Assembly: GCF_947623445.1 (NCBI RefSeq)
Contig: NC_135242.1
Span: forward strand, 2,790,001-2,854,000
Length of the DNA: 64,000 nt
Source of the DNA: Clavelina lepadiformis
Lineage: Eukaryota; Chordata; Ascidiacea; Aplousobranchia; Clavelinidae
Reading direction: 5' to 3'
Shown: piece by piece, positions 32,710 through 44,000 of the stretch
How positions within the stretch are numbered: position 1 is the stretch's first letter
How the letters are laid out: every line of letters starts with the position of its first letter
Made by a program: the position numbers and the translations under genes
The notes under the pieces: generated by a model
Told to the model about the DNA's origin: nothing
What the model saw: only the letters and a program-made list of their open reading frames with translations
Database searches by the model: none

Positions 32710-35700
32710 TTATTTTCTGGCCAATATTTGAACATCAGTCTGAACTACTTTGGATTTCTGGTCAAGAGAAATTAAGTTAGTTTGGGATTGATTATCAGAT
32801 CTGCAACGAGCGATGCCATGTTTCAGTTTCCTCGGAGAAATGAGGTAATCTGAATGACAGGGAACATGTGTTGTAACATCTAAGAAATTAGAATAATCGT
32901 CTTCAATGTTGATATAATCTCTTTGAGCTACTTTTTTTCTTTTTTCATGCAGCTTTGAGTCTGACGTCAGTCTCGCCACCCTAAAAAATTAAGATGTGGA
33001 ATCACGGTAAAGTCCAAATATCAGCTGAAATTAGAAAGGACTTAAGAGGCAGGCTCGTGTAAAATGATGACTGGTATTGGGTTTTAAACTTAAAATATTG
33101 ACAATTCTTGCACCGTTGGCCACTTTAAATACACAAATTACCTTTCATTTAAACGCTGAATTTCCACTTTGTGAAGTTGTTCCATTCGAAAAACATTTTC
33201 ACTGGCAATTTTAGCACATTCTTTCTTGGCCAATTCAACACTTTCCTCAAGCTGAATTCTGGAATGCTCCTTTGCAACACGTAATGCTCTTGCAATTGAA
33301 TTTTCTCTCTCCAAAGTGGCGTCAGCTCGTAATTTCTTGTGTTGTTCCTTTAAACAACGTTCAATTGCTTCCCTTTTTAACCTGTTGAAAAAAAGTTTTA
33401 AATTCTCAAGATCCTTTGTTAAAGATCATATTAGGTATTTCTTAAAATAAATTTGAAGTAAAAAGGTGTAAAAATATATAATAACTTTTGGTACTGTTTC
33501 TTATCCAAAACAGTTAATAACAATTTATTGTCTGGAGTCATCCGATTTATTTATCAACTGACAAACTATTACGCACTGTTCAGCCTTTTCCCACTGCTCC
33601 AGCAAAGCGTTTTCTTTTTCTTCATCTTTTTTGCGAATAACTTGTTGTATTTTTTCATTCTCTAATTCATCTCTGTTCAGTTTAATCCTAATTGCAAGTT
33701 GTTCATAGTACATTTTCTCTTGCTCCATCAGTTTTTGCTTGTGCTTTTCAGCTTTTTGCATAGCAGCAGCCAAAACCTGACAAAGTTTTCAGCGCAAAGA
33801 TAAATTCCATGTTTAAATGAGAGCAAACAAAGGATATTGGCAACTTTTGAAAGAGTTTATTGATGAAATGTTAACATTGCATGAAAATTTTCAGTCATAT
33901 AAAAAAGATATCTATGGGTTGTTGCGTGTAAAAGGAAACATAAAAGTTGTAAAAGTCATACCTTCTCATGCTTTTTCTGACATAAAGCTTTTGTTTGCTT
34001 GATTGCATTTAAAACTGCAAATTCTTTTTCTTCTTGATGTTCCATCCTCTCCTTTTCATGTATCCTTGCACCGATGTCTGTGAATAGACTTGGATTGGTA
34101 AATGTGCAGCCGCCTAACACATACCTGAGTAATGTTGCGCTACCAACCTGGGTGACAATTAATGTGGTGAAGTGTGTTATGAGCTAAGAGGTTATAGCAT
34201 TATATATAGCACATTATATAAGAGGTTATAGCAAAAATGTATACATGGATTGAATGAATGTATGTTTAGCCATAATAATAACATATTAACAATACCAGCA
34301 AATAACAAGCTGTATGTTATACTGGATTTGGAGCAGACTTACAGCTGTTCAGCAAATTGGTCAATGAGGTGGAATAAATCTAAATATTTTCCTAAAGTTC
34401 AAGGTTTTTTTATTTTGCTGTATCCGTTATTTTTTAGCTGATGATCGTGGGATCGAAAAATACTGCTGACCTTGTAATAGCATAAAAAAATTAAAAAATG
34501 CTCACAAACAATCTATGAACTAGAAAAAAGCAATTTAATCAGGTCATGAAAATCCAATATCTGCAAGATGTTTACTAAACTGGTCCTGTAACGATCAACG
34601 ATTCATATGTTCACTTTTCAGAAGAATATAACATCAAACACAATACAACAAGTAAGCAAACACAAAGTTTATTAACTGATATAGAGTATACCAAATTGTT
34701 GCAATAACAACAAGTGCAGAGAGCTTAATATTTTGTTCAATACTAACATGTTTTGGAGCTTTCATTGTTTCTTCCTCAGAGTACGAAGCATTACATGCTC
34801 AAAGCACAGTATATAAACAACAAGGCATGACAGATCCACAGAGATAAGATAGTACTACAGGTAGGCTAACATGATAACACACACTGGTGCAACCTCATCA
34901 ATGATTAGGTAGATCTTAACCAATTAAACAGTTAAGGTAGATATCAATCAATTAAACAAGACAGGAATGTGAAATAATGAACAATAATAAATAAGTTAAA
35001 TAAAGTTTTTCAATAAAAACGAGGACCCATATCATAAATTTGTGTGTTTAGGCTGTTTTTTTTTGCTTAATGAGTAAAGCCTCATGAATTTTGCATTCAT
35101 AATAATTAATCATTACGGCAATTTTCTAAGATCTTGAAATTTAAAAATTTGGAGCGAATACACCAGTTGTGAGATGGTTTACGGAATACCCAAGATTCAA
35201 AGTTGGAGTCTTCAATAATACATTTCTGATTTATCACATATTGTTGTTTAGCATGTATACTGTACTTTAAACGTTTACTGCTTTATACTCTGAGTAAGGA
35301 CCAACCGACAGTCCGAAACAAGTTAGTATTGAATACAACATGAAGCTCTCTGCCCTTGTAATTACACTGGACAACAGCAAAATTATTCCTCAAATGAAAA
35401 TAAACTGCCTAGACTAACTTTGGGACGCTGATTCCAAATCTGAAATCAGAATTGGTCTATCACGTCAGGTTTTCAAGATATAAAAATTCACGAAATTCGG
35501 ATTTTGCATTGATTGGCACTATATTATAAGGTTCTACAGTACAAGGTATTGTGCAATTTTCTTTCCCAGCGAATTGTTGGTCATATTATGTCACAATGCA
35601 TGTTATGTAAGATCAATATTGACATTATTTTGTAAATGCAATGTTCTATCTTTTCACAATTAATGCATTCTTGAATGTTCTTGGCCATGACTATAGAGGG

Positions 35701-37153
35701 GGGGGGGGGGGGGGGTAGGGGTAGGGGGGGGAACATATGTGGAGACCTTAAAGTTGTGTCACTTTTACTCGGATTGCAGTTGGGTTACACCAAGCATATG
35801 TGCTTTCTCTGTTTGTGGGACAGTCGAGACGATGCAAACCACTATGACACAACTGAATGGCCAATGAGAACGGACTACATTGTTGGAAGATATAATGTTA
35901 AGTGCCAACCCCTAATTGATCCGAGCAAAGTGTACTTGCCACCACTTCACATTAAACTGGGTCTGATCAAACAATTTGTGAAGGCAATGGATTTCAATGG
36001 AGATGGATTCCTGCATATAAAAGAAAAATTTGGTGCAATACCAAGTGATGCTAAACTGAGAGCTGGAATATTTGTTGGCCCCCAAATACATGATTTGATC
36101 CGTGACCCAGTATTTCCATCCAAGCTTAATTCAATTGAATTAAAAATTAAAAGCCTGGAATGCATTTGTACAGATTGTACAAAATTTTCTTGGGAAGTAC
36201 AGGGCAGAAAATTACTCGGAACTAGTGGACAATTTGCTGGAATCATACCGCGAAATGGGCTGCAGAATGTCGGTTAAACTGCAGTTTCTTCATTCACACT
36301 TGGAATTTTTCCCGCCAAACCTGGGTGATGTGAGCGACGAGCATGGGGAAAGATTTCACCAAGACATCTCTGTGATGGAATCGCGGTATAGAGGTCGATT
36401 TAACCCAAACATGATAGGGGACTACTGCTGGTTTCTTCAGCGTGAAACTGACACTGAACATACTCGAAAGAGCAAGTGTATAAAGCACTTTTGAGGGAAT
36501 ATAATGTTATTTTTGTCTGATTTAATTATCCTGGGTTGTATTAAATTGTGCAGTATGATAATGCTGTTATTTTCAATAGAAATTACTGGGTTGATTACAT
36601 GTAATGTTTTGTTCCGCTCAGCCAAAATTAGCCAAAATCACAGTTATGGGTTGTCGTGAGCATATATCATATCTCAAAAACGTGACGTGTTAGAAAAAAT
36701 CTAAGACCAGATTTGGATTCAGCATTGCAAAATTAGTCTAGGTAAACTTGAAATGAGCGAGGAATAAAAAATAAGTTGTAAATTGTTGTCCAGTGTTATT
36801 AATGCAACAATTTGGAGTAAGAACGCTATTTGAACTCCCCGAAGTGATATAGAGTAGGGCTAATCACTTCATAATACATTTCTTTCAATGAGAAAAATAA
36901 ATCAATCAGATAAAGGAAATTTAAAATTGACTGACTTACCTTCTATATTCGTGTGCGTAGCTTTTTGCGTGGTCAAAGCTGTCTTGCTTAGCATTCGCTC
37001 AAGATATGTAACAGCTGCAGTTTTCGGACGACTGACGAAGCCATGAGCAGAAAATAGTTCAAGTTGATCCGGCGGTTTTGGATATAAAAACATTTTTCGC
37101 CGATCATTGAGCTTCACATTGTGATTTCTTGACATTTCCATACAATTTTGCAT
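32710..37153 (-). CDS. coiled-coil protein of unknown function
   Basis: Exons (minus): 37153-36940, 34077-33962, 33776-33577, 33381-33142, 32980-32710; phases agree, giving about 346 aa. The first ATG at 37153 (MQNCMEMSRNHN) is chosen; an ATG six codons on is also possible. After an N-terminal globular stretch (KMFLYPKPPDQLELFSAHGF, about residues 20-40), residues from about 75 to 260 are charged coiled coil: DIGARIHEKERMEHQEEKEF, AEKHKQKLMEQEKMYYEQLA, ARALRVAKEHSRIQLEES. The C-terminal 90 residues are not coiled coil. The DIGA...KKE start of the coil faintly recalls human C6orf163, but I would not name it so. The first intron (2.9 kb) holds two DNA elements (34710-35359 and 35365-36795). Possibly a cilium or centrosome protein; that is a guess from composition only. 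Confidence 0.65.
34710..35359. mobile_element. nonautonomous DNA element with long terminal inverted repeats, 650 bp
   Basis: Left end ACAAGTGCAGAGAGCTT and right end (reverse complement) ACAAGGGCAGAGAGCTT start inverted repeats that can be followed for about 110 bp with moderate divergence (TTCAATACTAAC, TCAGAGTA, AGTACAGTATA shared). No ORF inside. Target duplication not clear. It lies five bases from the next element, in the first intron of the coiled-coil gene. Confidence 0.65.
35365..36795 (+). mobile_element. long-TIR DNA element with one broken ORF, 1.43 kb
   Basis: Ends CACTGGACAACA and GTTGTCCAGTG are inverted; the inverted repeats extend roughly 130 bp (35365-35492 and 36660-36795) with moderate divergence, and TTA flanks both sides (35362-35364, 36796-36798). 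CACTG ends with a 3-bp duplication fit CACTA-like elements, and a TTA duplication also fits PIF/Harbinger; I cannot decide. Inside, about 35755-36494, is a plus-strand coding region with GYTKHMCFLCLWDSR, LPPLHIKLGLIKQFVKAMD and GERFHQDISVMESRYRGRF. From memory this protein type recurs in invertebrate gene sets as a repeat-encoded family without a settled name. The reading frame here is interrupted at least once and runs shorter than the family, so the copy is dead. Confidence 0.7.
35697..35730. repeat. poly-G / GGGGTA low-complexity tract
   Basis: A run of about 20 G followed by TAGGGGTAGGGGGGGG, inside the 35365-36795 element. Could form a G-quadruplex; also a common place for assembly error. 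Confidence 0.8.
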
Positions 37154-39064
37154 AAACAATAGCTTAGTGTACACTGCAACCCAGACGTAGGCTCCTTTAC
37201 TGTTCCGTTGTTGTTGCAAAGCGTAGAGAGTAGGCCTGGTAACAAAGTTTATTTCTGCATGAAATTAAATCATATAATTTGAGCGTACCTGCAAATAAAA
37301 TACTGTAAACGCATCATAAAGTATAGGATGTTTGTTTGGGAATTCTAAAAGACATTGAACTTGTTTTTGGCGTAATTTGTTTTCTTTATACGTGAAGATT
37401 TTTTAACCAACATGGACATTTACGTAAAGTGTATAATTGGTCTACCGTATTATACCATTGAGCACTCAGATACAAAAATTGAAAATGTGTAAGAACTTAG
37501 TTCTGCTTATTCAGTAACAGCTTACTTGACTCAACCTAAAATGGAAGTTAAACGTCCAGTTCCTACATTTCATCCGCATTTGTTTTTCGGGAAGTACGCA
37601 ATTATAGTATCACAGTAATAACCAGTGACACTAGTATATACTATATGTATACCATACAATTGGTAATAATGTTGTCGTGCCAAATTTGTTCCGGGCTTTG
37701 CGACGTAAAATGCCGCATGACTCAACCCAAGTTTTCCGATCAAAACCCTTGTATTTCCAGTAAGTTTTAAGAATTGTATTTTTACTTTTAAGTTAAGTTG
37801 GTAACCTTGAAAGTTTATCCTGATCCCGAGGGCAATCTCCGAGACTTTTTGAGCGGAAAACTTACGCTGAGTCATGCCATACCTTTACGTCACAATACCG
37901 AGGTATACGTCACAATGCCCAGAACAAACTAGATATAGCACCGGTCTGTGCCCGGAATTTCCTCAATTTGTCACATGAGACATACGTCAGTTGAAACAGA
38001 GGGTACAGACAAAGTTTTTCTCTGTTTTTAAAAATTCGGTGATCGAACTTCTAAGGTAACCTACAATTCTGGTTTTGGCAGTTATTGTCGAATACTCGTA
38101 CCGAATTATTATCGGCTTACCAAGAAAACTTTCACAAAAACTGGAGAAGAACGGTCCATAGAGTCACTCAGAGTCGGCCACGACTGAGTGGAACCTGATG
38201 CTGATGATGATGTCGAATACTCGACTATCGATGCAGGTAAGTGCTAGCCACGAGCAACTGAAGCGCTGAACTCACCTGCCTGAGCAAGAAAGAAGGCCGG
38301 CATTATAATTAGGCCTAAGCCAAAATGAATGACGTTTTGATGTTTCAGTTTCACACACGCATGGTTAGTCATGTGACTGTAAAATTCATTGAGTGTAAGA
38401 AGTCGTCATACGTTGTATGCGGATATTGCTGAAGTGCGTATAAGAACCGGTGTCTGCCGCGAGCGCCTAATTGTTTGCAATGGTTTATTTTGATACCAGC
38501 TTAGTTGAAGTTTGGGTCGGTCGCGTTTTTCTTTTTGTCAGAATATCTGAAATTAGCTTTTGAGAAGTTTTAGTGTCAAGGGCTTGTGAAATTTTGTATT
38601 TGGAAGGCGACATTCTGTTTCCTGACAGCCTGTGAGGATCTCCAGCATGTGTTGATACTTGGCTGAGTAAATGCATGGTTATTGGTTAGGTATTGCACAG
38701 GCCTACGTTAAAAGGGAGTTACGCAAGCTGGTTAATGATTTATAGACTAACAGCCTTCCAAAGTCCAGATACGCTAAGGCTTCAACGAAATAGAGCTTCG
38801 CTTTGTTGAACGCTTTAGTTTACTGTTCAATGAAGATCTTTGTAGGGCATTGTTATGGTGCAGGACAAAGCACTTGAAAGCAGAACAGATTTTCCGTCAA
38901 AGCTTTACTTCATTTGCCAAGAATGGCGAATTCAGTTTTGTCTGTGGGCGCGTTACGAAATGGTAACCAACTACGCGAACAAATTACGACTTTGTTTTGT
39001 TATAGTTTTGCAGTAGGCTAGGCTATACGTGCTATTTTTGTTTGCGGTAAAGCTAACAGTAAAT
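37154..39064. other. intergenic region between the coiled-coil gene and PAF-AH copy 2
   Basis: Divergent promoters of the two genes must lie here. Contains copy 1 of an unclassified repeat (about 37670-37950). A splice acceptor (ATAGTTTTGCAG) ends at 39013, 51 nt upstream of the PAF-AH ATG. No coding exon is seen. Confidence 0.5.
37670..37950. repeat. unclassified interspersed repeat, copy 1
   Basis: Matches 50779-50998 plus 51464-51516 over its length: GTGCCAAATTTGTTCCGG, GACGTAAAATG, AAGTTAAGTTGGTAACCTTG, AGCGGAAAACTTACG, CTTTACGTCACAAT. Roughly three quarters of positions agree by eye. Boundaries are approximate and no terminal repeats were found. Confidence 0.65.
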
Positions 39065-40264
39065 ATGCGTCACACCTTGCCAAATGCTACTGGACCGTAC
39101 CATGTAGGTTGCACAGACATTGTAACCAAATACGGTGAAGATCGCTGTCTATTTCGCTGGTACTATCCAACCGAAGACAAGCCAAGCCATGCGACGTCCC
39201 CTCTATGGCTCGGGGACAACCGATATGCTCAGGGTTTCACCGATTTTCTCAAAATCCCAAGACTGTCTTGGCTTTTCAAATGGACATTCTCAAAAGCACT
39301 TATTCCAGTCGTGTGGAATGGAAAGTTTCATCTTCCTGACGAGAAGCGAAAACTCCCGGTAATCATTTTCTCTCACGGTCTCGGAGGAAATAGATTGGCC
39401 TACAGCGGAATTTGTTTGGATCTCGCGTCCCAGGGTGCGTTGGTGGCATCTATTGAGCACGCAGACCAGTCAGCGTGTACAACATTCTACTACGTTAAAG
39501 ACGACAGTGAAGAAAAAAACCTCCAGAAATGGATCGATTTTCGTCACGTTGCAAGCGGCTCTGCCGATGAGCAGAGTATCAGGAATGAACAGGTTCACCA
39601 TCGGGCGGACGAATGCGTTAAGCTTCTGGACCACATTGAAGAAATCAACTCCGGAACCTTTCACTGCATCAGCTCGGGAATTGACATGTCGACATTTCGA
39701 GATCACGTCGATCTTGAGAGATGCGCGATTATGGGTCATTCGTTCGGAGGAGCAACCACTATTACTGCTATCTCCAAAGACAAGAGGTTCAAAGTCGGAG
39801 TTGGACTTGACACGTGGATGTTCCCTTTGAACAATGAGATTTACAAAAACGTAAACGCGGTGCCTTTTCTTTTCATCAACACCGAGAAATTCCAGTGGGA
39901 GGCGAACGTAGCCGGTATGCGAAAGCTGGACAAGGACACTTTTGGCGTCGATGTCGAGCGTAGAATGTTGACCCTGCTTGGCACCGTGCACTCATCGCAG
40001 TGTGATTTTGCTTTGCTTGTCGACAATCCACTGCTTTCAAAAATCTTCCAGCTCAAAGGCGCCGCCGATGCCTTTCACACCAACGCAGTCAACAACAAAC
40101 TCGCTTTTGGCTTCATAGGAACACACCTGGGTGAGGATTTTGGTCCTTCGGTTGATGACGTCATCAAGGCCCATGAAGATTTTGTATTAGTTGGATCCAC
40201 GATTGCGTTGGACGAAGAGCGAGTTGTAAAATCCAAAGAAAAATTGCGTTCCGGTGAAAACTGA
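39065..40264 (+). CDS. PAF-acetylhydrolase, intracellular type II-like (copy 2)
   Basis: Intronless, 399 codons from the ATG at 39065. An in-frame ATG at 39029 would add 12 hydrophobic residues, but the paralogue aligns exactly from 39065 (MRHTLPNATGPYHVGCTDI against MSYIVPKLAGRYNVACTDI). Catalytic triad Ser226 (GHSFGG), Asp249 (GLDTWMFPL), His309 (TVHSSQCDF), with the same spacing as copy 1. Phospholipase A2 activity on PAF and oxidised phospholipids is expected from the family. Codon use is visibly more GC-rich (many C/G third positions) than copy 1, so the pair is either old or under different expression. Candidate AATAAA at 40776-40781. Converges on the NEMO/optineurin-like gene. Confidence 0.93.
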   Translation: MRHTLPNATGPYHVGCTDIVTKYGEDRCLFRWYYPTEDKPSHATSPLWLGDNRYAQGFTDFLKIPRLSWLFKWTFSKALIPVVWNGKFHLPDEKRKLPVIIFSHGLGGNRLAYSGICLDLASQGALVASIEHADQSACTTFYYVKDDSEEKNLQKWIDFRHVASGSADEQSIRNEQVHHRADECVKLLDHIEEINSGTFHCISSGIDMSTFRDHVDLERCAIMGHSFGGATTITAISKDKRFKVGVGLDTWMFPLNNEIYKNVNAVPFLFINTEKFQWEANVAGMRKLDKDTFGVDVERRMLTLLGTVHSSQCDFALLVDNPLLSKIFQLKGAADAFHTNAVNNKLAFGFIGTHLGEDFGPSVDDVIKAHEDFVLVGSTIALDEERVVKSKEKLRSGEN

Positions 40265-41064
40265 TTCTTTTTACTTATTGCAGGGCGTACTTGACACGTA
40301 ACATTTATTACACTTCCTACCGTTTTAACTTCCCAGATTGATCTATTTAATTCTGTTGTGATTTTCTGTAAAAATTATGAACAGCATGTTGCCTGTGTCT
40401 CAATGGTGGTATACAGGCGTTTTAGCAGTTTGTGTTTGCCGGTATTTCCCAGTGCAGTAGCAGAATACACACTTGTTATAAGCTTTAGTGCAGAATAGCC
40501 ACCCCAGAGCAAAATCGGGTGTTACTTTCAGCCTTGCTGTGCGATGGTCGCTTGCTCTTTATGATTTCACAATAACTTCCATAAGAGCCCAATTTCGACA
40601 CCCACATATAAGCGAACGAAGTTACCAATAGATTCAGCCCTACCACGTGTAAAGCCGGCTGCTAGGCAGAGGCGATATAATTTAATGCAGAAGCAGGGAA
40701 GTACAAATGACAACATTTCGAATAGCACAAGCTAAATTATAAAATTTGGAGCGAATCTTTTTAAAGAATAGAAACAATAAAAACATCTAAGAAGCAACAA
40801 TTTGATGAACGCGGTCAGCATTATTATACAACAATTAGACGAAAACTGGAACCCAGTATAATAGTAAGTGTAGTTTTCCCAGGTCATTGTGCGGTTAAAT
40901 CGCACAAAACTGAAGTACTACTTACTACAAATTGATTCAGTAAAACTCCACCTTACACAAAAGATGAACGATTTGGCGATGCTCATCCTGTCATGATTGC
41001 GGAAACTGACCGAATAAATAGCACAAAAACAATTAAAAACGGGTTCAATGAACCCCGAAAATCT
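40265..41064. other. convergent 3' flanks
   Basis: Spacer between the stops of PAF-AH copy 2 (plus) and the NEMO/optineurin-like gene (minus). I looked here on the minus strand for a zinc-finger exon (CxxC...HxxxC) of the latter gene and saw none. Confidence 0.5.
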
Positions 41065-44000
41065 TTATCGACGCATCGGGCCTTGTCGATTGTACTGCTC
41101 GTTAAAATGATATTGTTCCAAATCTTTTCGAAGTTTTTCGTTTTGGGCGTGAAGCTTTTCGCGATCCCCGCGTTCTTGAAGGAAATCTTGCCTGAACACA
41201 TCCGCCTGCAAAAACATGAAACACATCTGCAAATCTCTGTTGCATTTGAGAGAAATTCTTGTCTAGAGCAGTCAAATGAAAGACGTTTAAACAAGAACGC
41301 GAGTAACGTTAAAAGTGGTGCTGTCAAGTTCATACGTTATCGAAATACTCGAGCACAAGTCTAAAACAAAAAAAAATTAAATATTAATTTAATACAATAA
41401 AAATACAAAAAATTAGTTTAATACAATAAAAAAATTAAAAAACACAAAAAAAAAACTAAAACAAGAATTACATTCAAAGAAGAACAAGCAATAGAAAAAG
41501 TAACCTCGAGTAAAGTTAAAAAGTACTCGAGTATATGCAAGTATCCAAGTGAAGTATGTTAAAAAGTTGCGCCGAGTGAGTTACCTGGGCCTGGAAAAAA
41601 GTGACGTCCTCTTCGAGTTTCTTGATTTGGTCTTTCTGCCTGTTTGCTTTCTGCAACCGCTCTTCGCACTCTTTCAAATCGCGATCTTTTTTGCGTATCG
41701 ACTCCTCGGCGGATATCAGGCGGGCCAGGTAGTTGTCCAGTTCCGGCTAAACGAAGGTTTTTATTGAACGTTAAGAAAATTTTCGCGGTTCATTTTGCAA
41801 CCTGCTATAGTTGGCGCTGATATCGTATGTAGTCTAAAACCTGGTATCAATGAAATGCTTTAATTACTGCTAATCTTTAATAAACTACGACGTAATTAGA
41901 TTCTACGTCGCATTACGTAAACACACGCATAGTGCATAATTTAATATTACGTCATAGCAAGCATGTTACCGTCTGTGCGTGTTGCGCAACCAGCCTCTCA
42001 TTCTCGTGACGTAGTTTTTCGTATTCGTGAAACAGCTCGTCAATGCTGTTCGATTTTTCTTGAACCTGACGCTGTAGTTCAGACGCGTCTTTCGCTTTCA
42101 CGTCCTGGATAAGGATAGAATTGTGCAGCTTTAATATCTAGGTTATTTATTCTATCAGTTGACCTCAATGTGGGTATTGTATTTTAGTAACAACTATGGT
42201 GCTGTTAGTACACTACACTGTGTATCAAAATCTCACGTAACTGTGGTGGCTAGTGGCCACCACTGCGTAACCACAGCAAGAAAACGCCCAGATAAAATTT
42301 TCCTAACACGTTGTTGATGAGGCGTAACACGACAGTTAATTTACCATGAACGGCGTCAATTGATTGTAGTATTTAACCATCTATTATGCACGGATATTAT
42401 TCTTTAAACTCTATGTTTAAAAATATGCAAGATGAGTTACAACAAATAAACAAACGAAACAGACTCGCAAATGTGCGCTGAAACTTTTTCTGGCGACGGT
42501 CTGTGCCTGAAAGTGAAGTTCATGTCCCAGAAAGTGTGAGAACCATGTCGTGTTGTGGCTTCGATTTTTATAATATCTGTAAAATGTCGAAGTTGAAAGC
42601 CCGAATCCTCATTACTGAAGTCGGTGTGTTCACGATACTTCGTATATAAATTCATCCGCTTCGTACAACGTTATGTGGGGTGGAACGATTTAGCTTAGTA
42701 ACTGTGTCACAATTACTGCGCTTTAAAACTATGTAATTCTATTCCATATCTGCACCTCCAATGTGCACAAGTAATTCATCAAGCGAGAAATATTAGCCAT
42801 AGATTGAAGTTACTGTTTGTTAAGGTAAAATAATTTTACAAGATAAACATTTGCCGTGTGTAACACGGTATTTCATGTTGCGTTTAGCAAAGTGTGATCG
42901 TGTTTTTCAGACTTTTTTCTGATGCTGTTTTTACGTAATTAGTGATTCGAGCGCTGGTGCTGCGTGTAGCCTGCACGTACGAAAATAGCAATAATAAATC
43001 CTTCGTCAAATTTGGAAAATCCCTTAAATTGGTAAAACTTCCGCCTTGTACTTTAGAGAGCACGGCGTCGTTAAAACATACGCGCAATTCGTCCATTATC
43101 ATTGAAAAAGTAGCCAGCATCGAGTGATATTATGCAGAGACCGGGCTCAATACAGGTTGAAAACCACTGATTTAAAGCGTGCGGGGCGCACTTTGGGACC
43201 TTTCAAAGGTTGCATGCAAATTAACAATAGATTCCAGACCAACCAGAAATTTTTCTTGTTCCTTTAACTTTCGCTTCCAAGTATCCTCACTTTGGTCGCT
43301 TTGTTCTCTCAAGCTCTTACACCTGAATGAAAATGAGTTAAAAAGGTTAAATGAGTTACACCACACAGATTTGCAATTGTAAGTTGCAACTATACGTTTA
43401 AATGTATACAATATACTCTATATCAGGGATGTCCAACCTGCGGCCCGGCTGAGATTTCTGTGCGGCCCGTTAGTCATTTTCACTCCAAAAATATGTACTT
43501 TATGTACCCATTTTTCTTGAAATTTAATAGGTTCTGCGGCCCATTGAATTATTTCAAGTGACAATGCGGCCCACTTTAATAAAAGGTTGGACATCCCTGC
43601 TCTATATATATAATTATTCTGAAATGATTGGAGTTAAATTTAAAGTTTGTTCCCAAACAGATAACTTCACGTTAAAAAATATCTACTTACTCTGTTTCTA
43701 GAGATTCGACTTTTTCTCTGTATTTTTTAGCTTCAAGGTCATATATTTTCCCTTCATTGACAAGTTGTACGAGCTGAGCCTTCACCTCCTTAAGAGAAGC
43801 AAGAAATGAATGTTAGTCTAACTAAGCAATTTCCTGTTATTTACTGCAATGATTGCACCATTCCACTGCCCATTGATACCATGCAGACTACAGTGGATGC
43901 CCTTCATATAAGAACAGCTGGGATATTTGGGCTGTTATAAGCCATATGCCAGACAATGCTGAAACTACTTAACGCAACTGATTGCTGTTTTTGTTTTAAA

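Noticed and set aside
39029-39064. Upstream in-frame ATG adding a hydrophobic leader to PAF-AH copy 2
   Set aside because: Paralogue alignment starts exactly at 39065, and a 12-residue leader is too short for a good signal peptide.
40983-41364. Overlapping ORFs of about 120 codons on both strands
   Set aside because: They overlap the last UBAN exon of the NEMO/optineurin-like gene in other frames and carry no domain.
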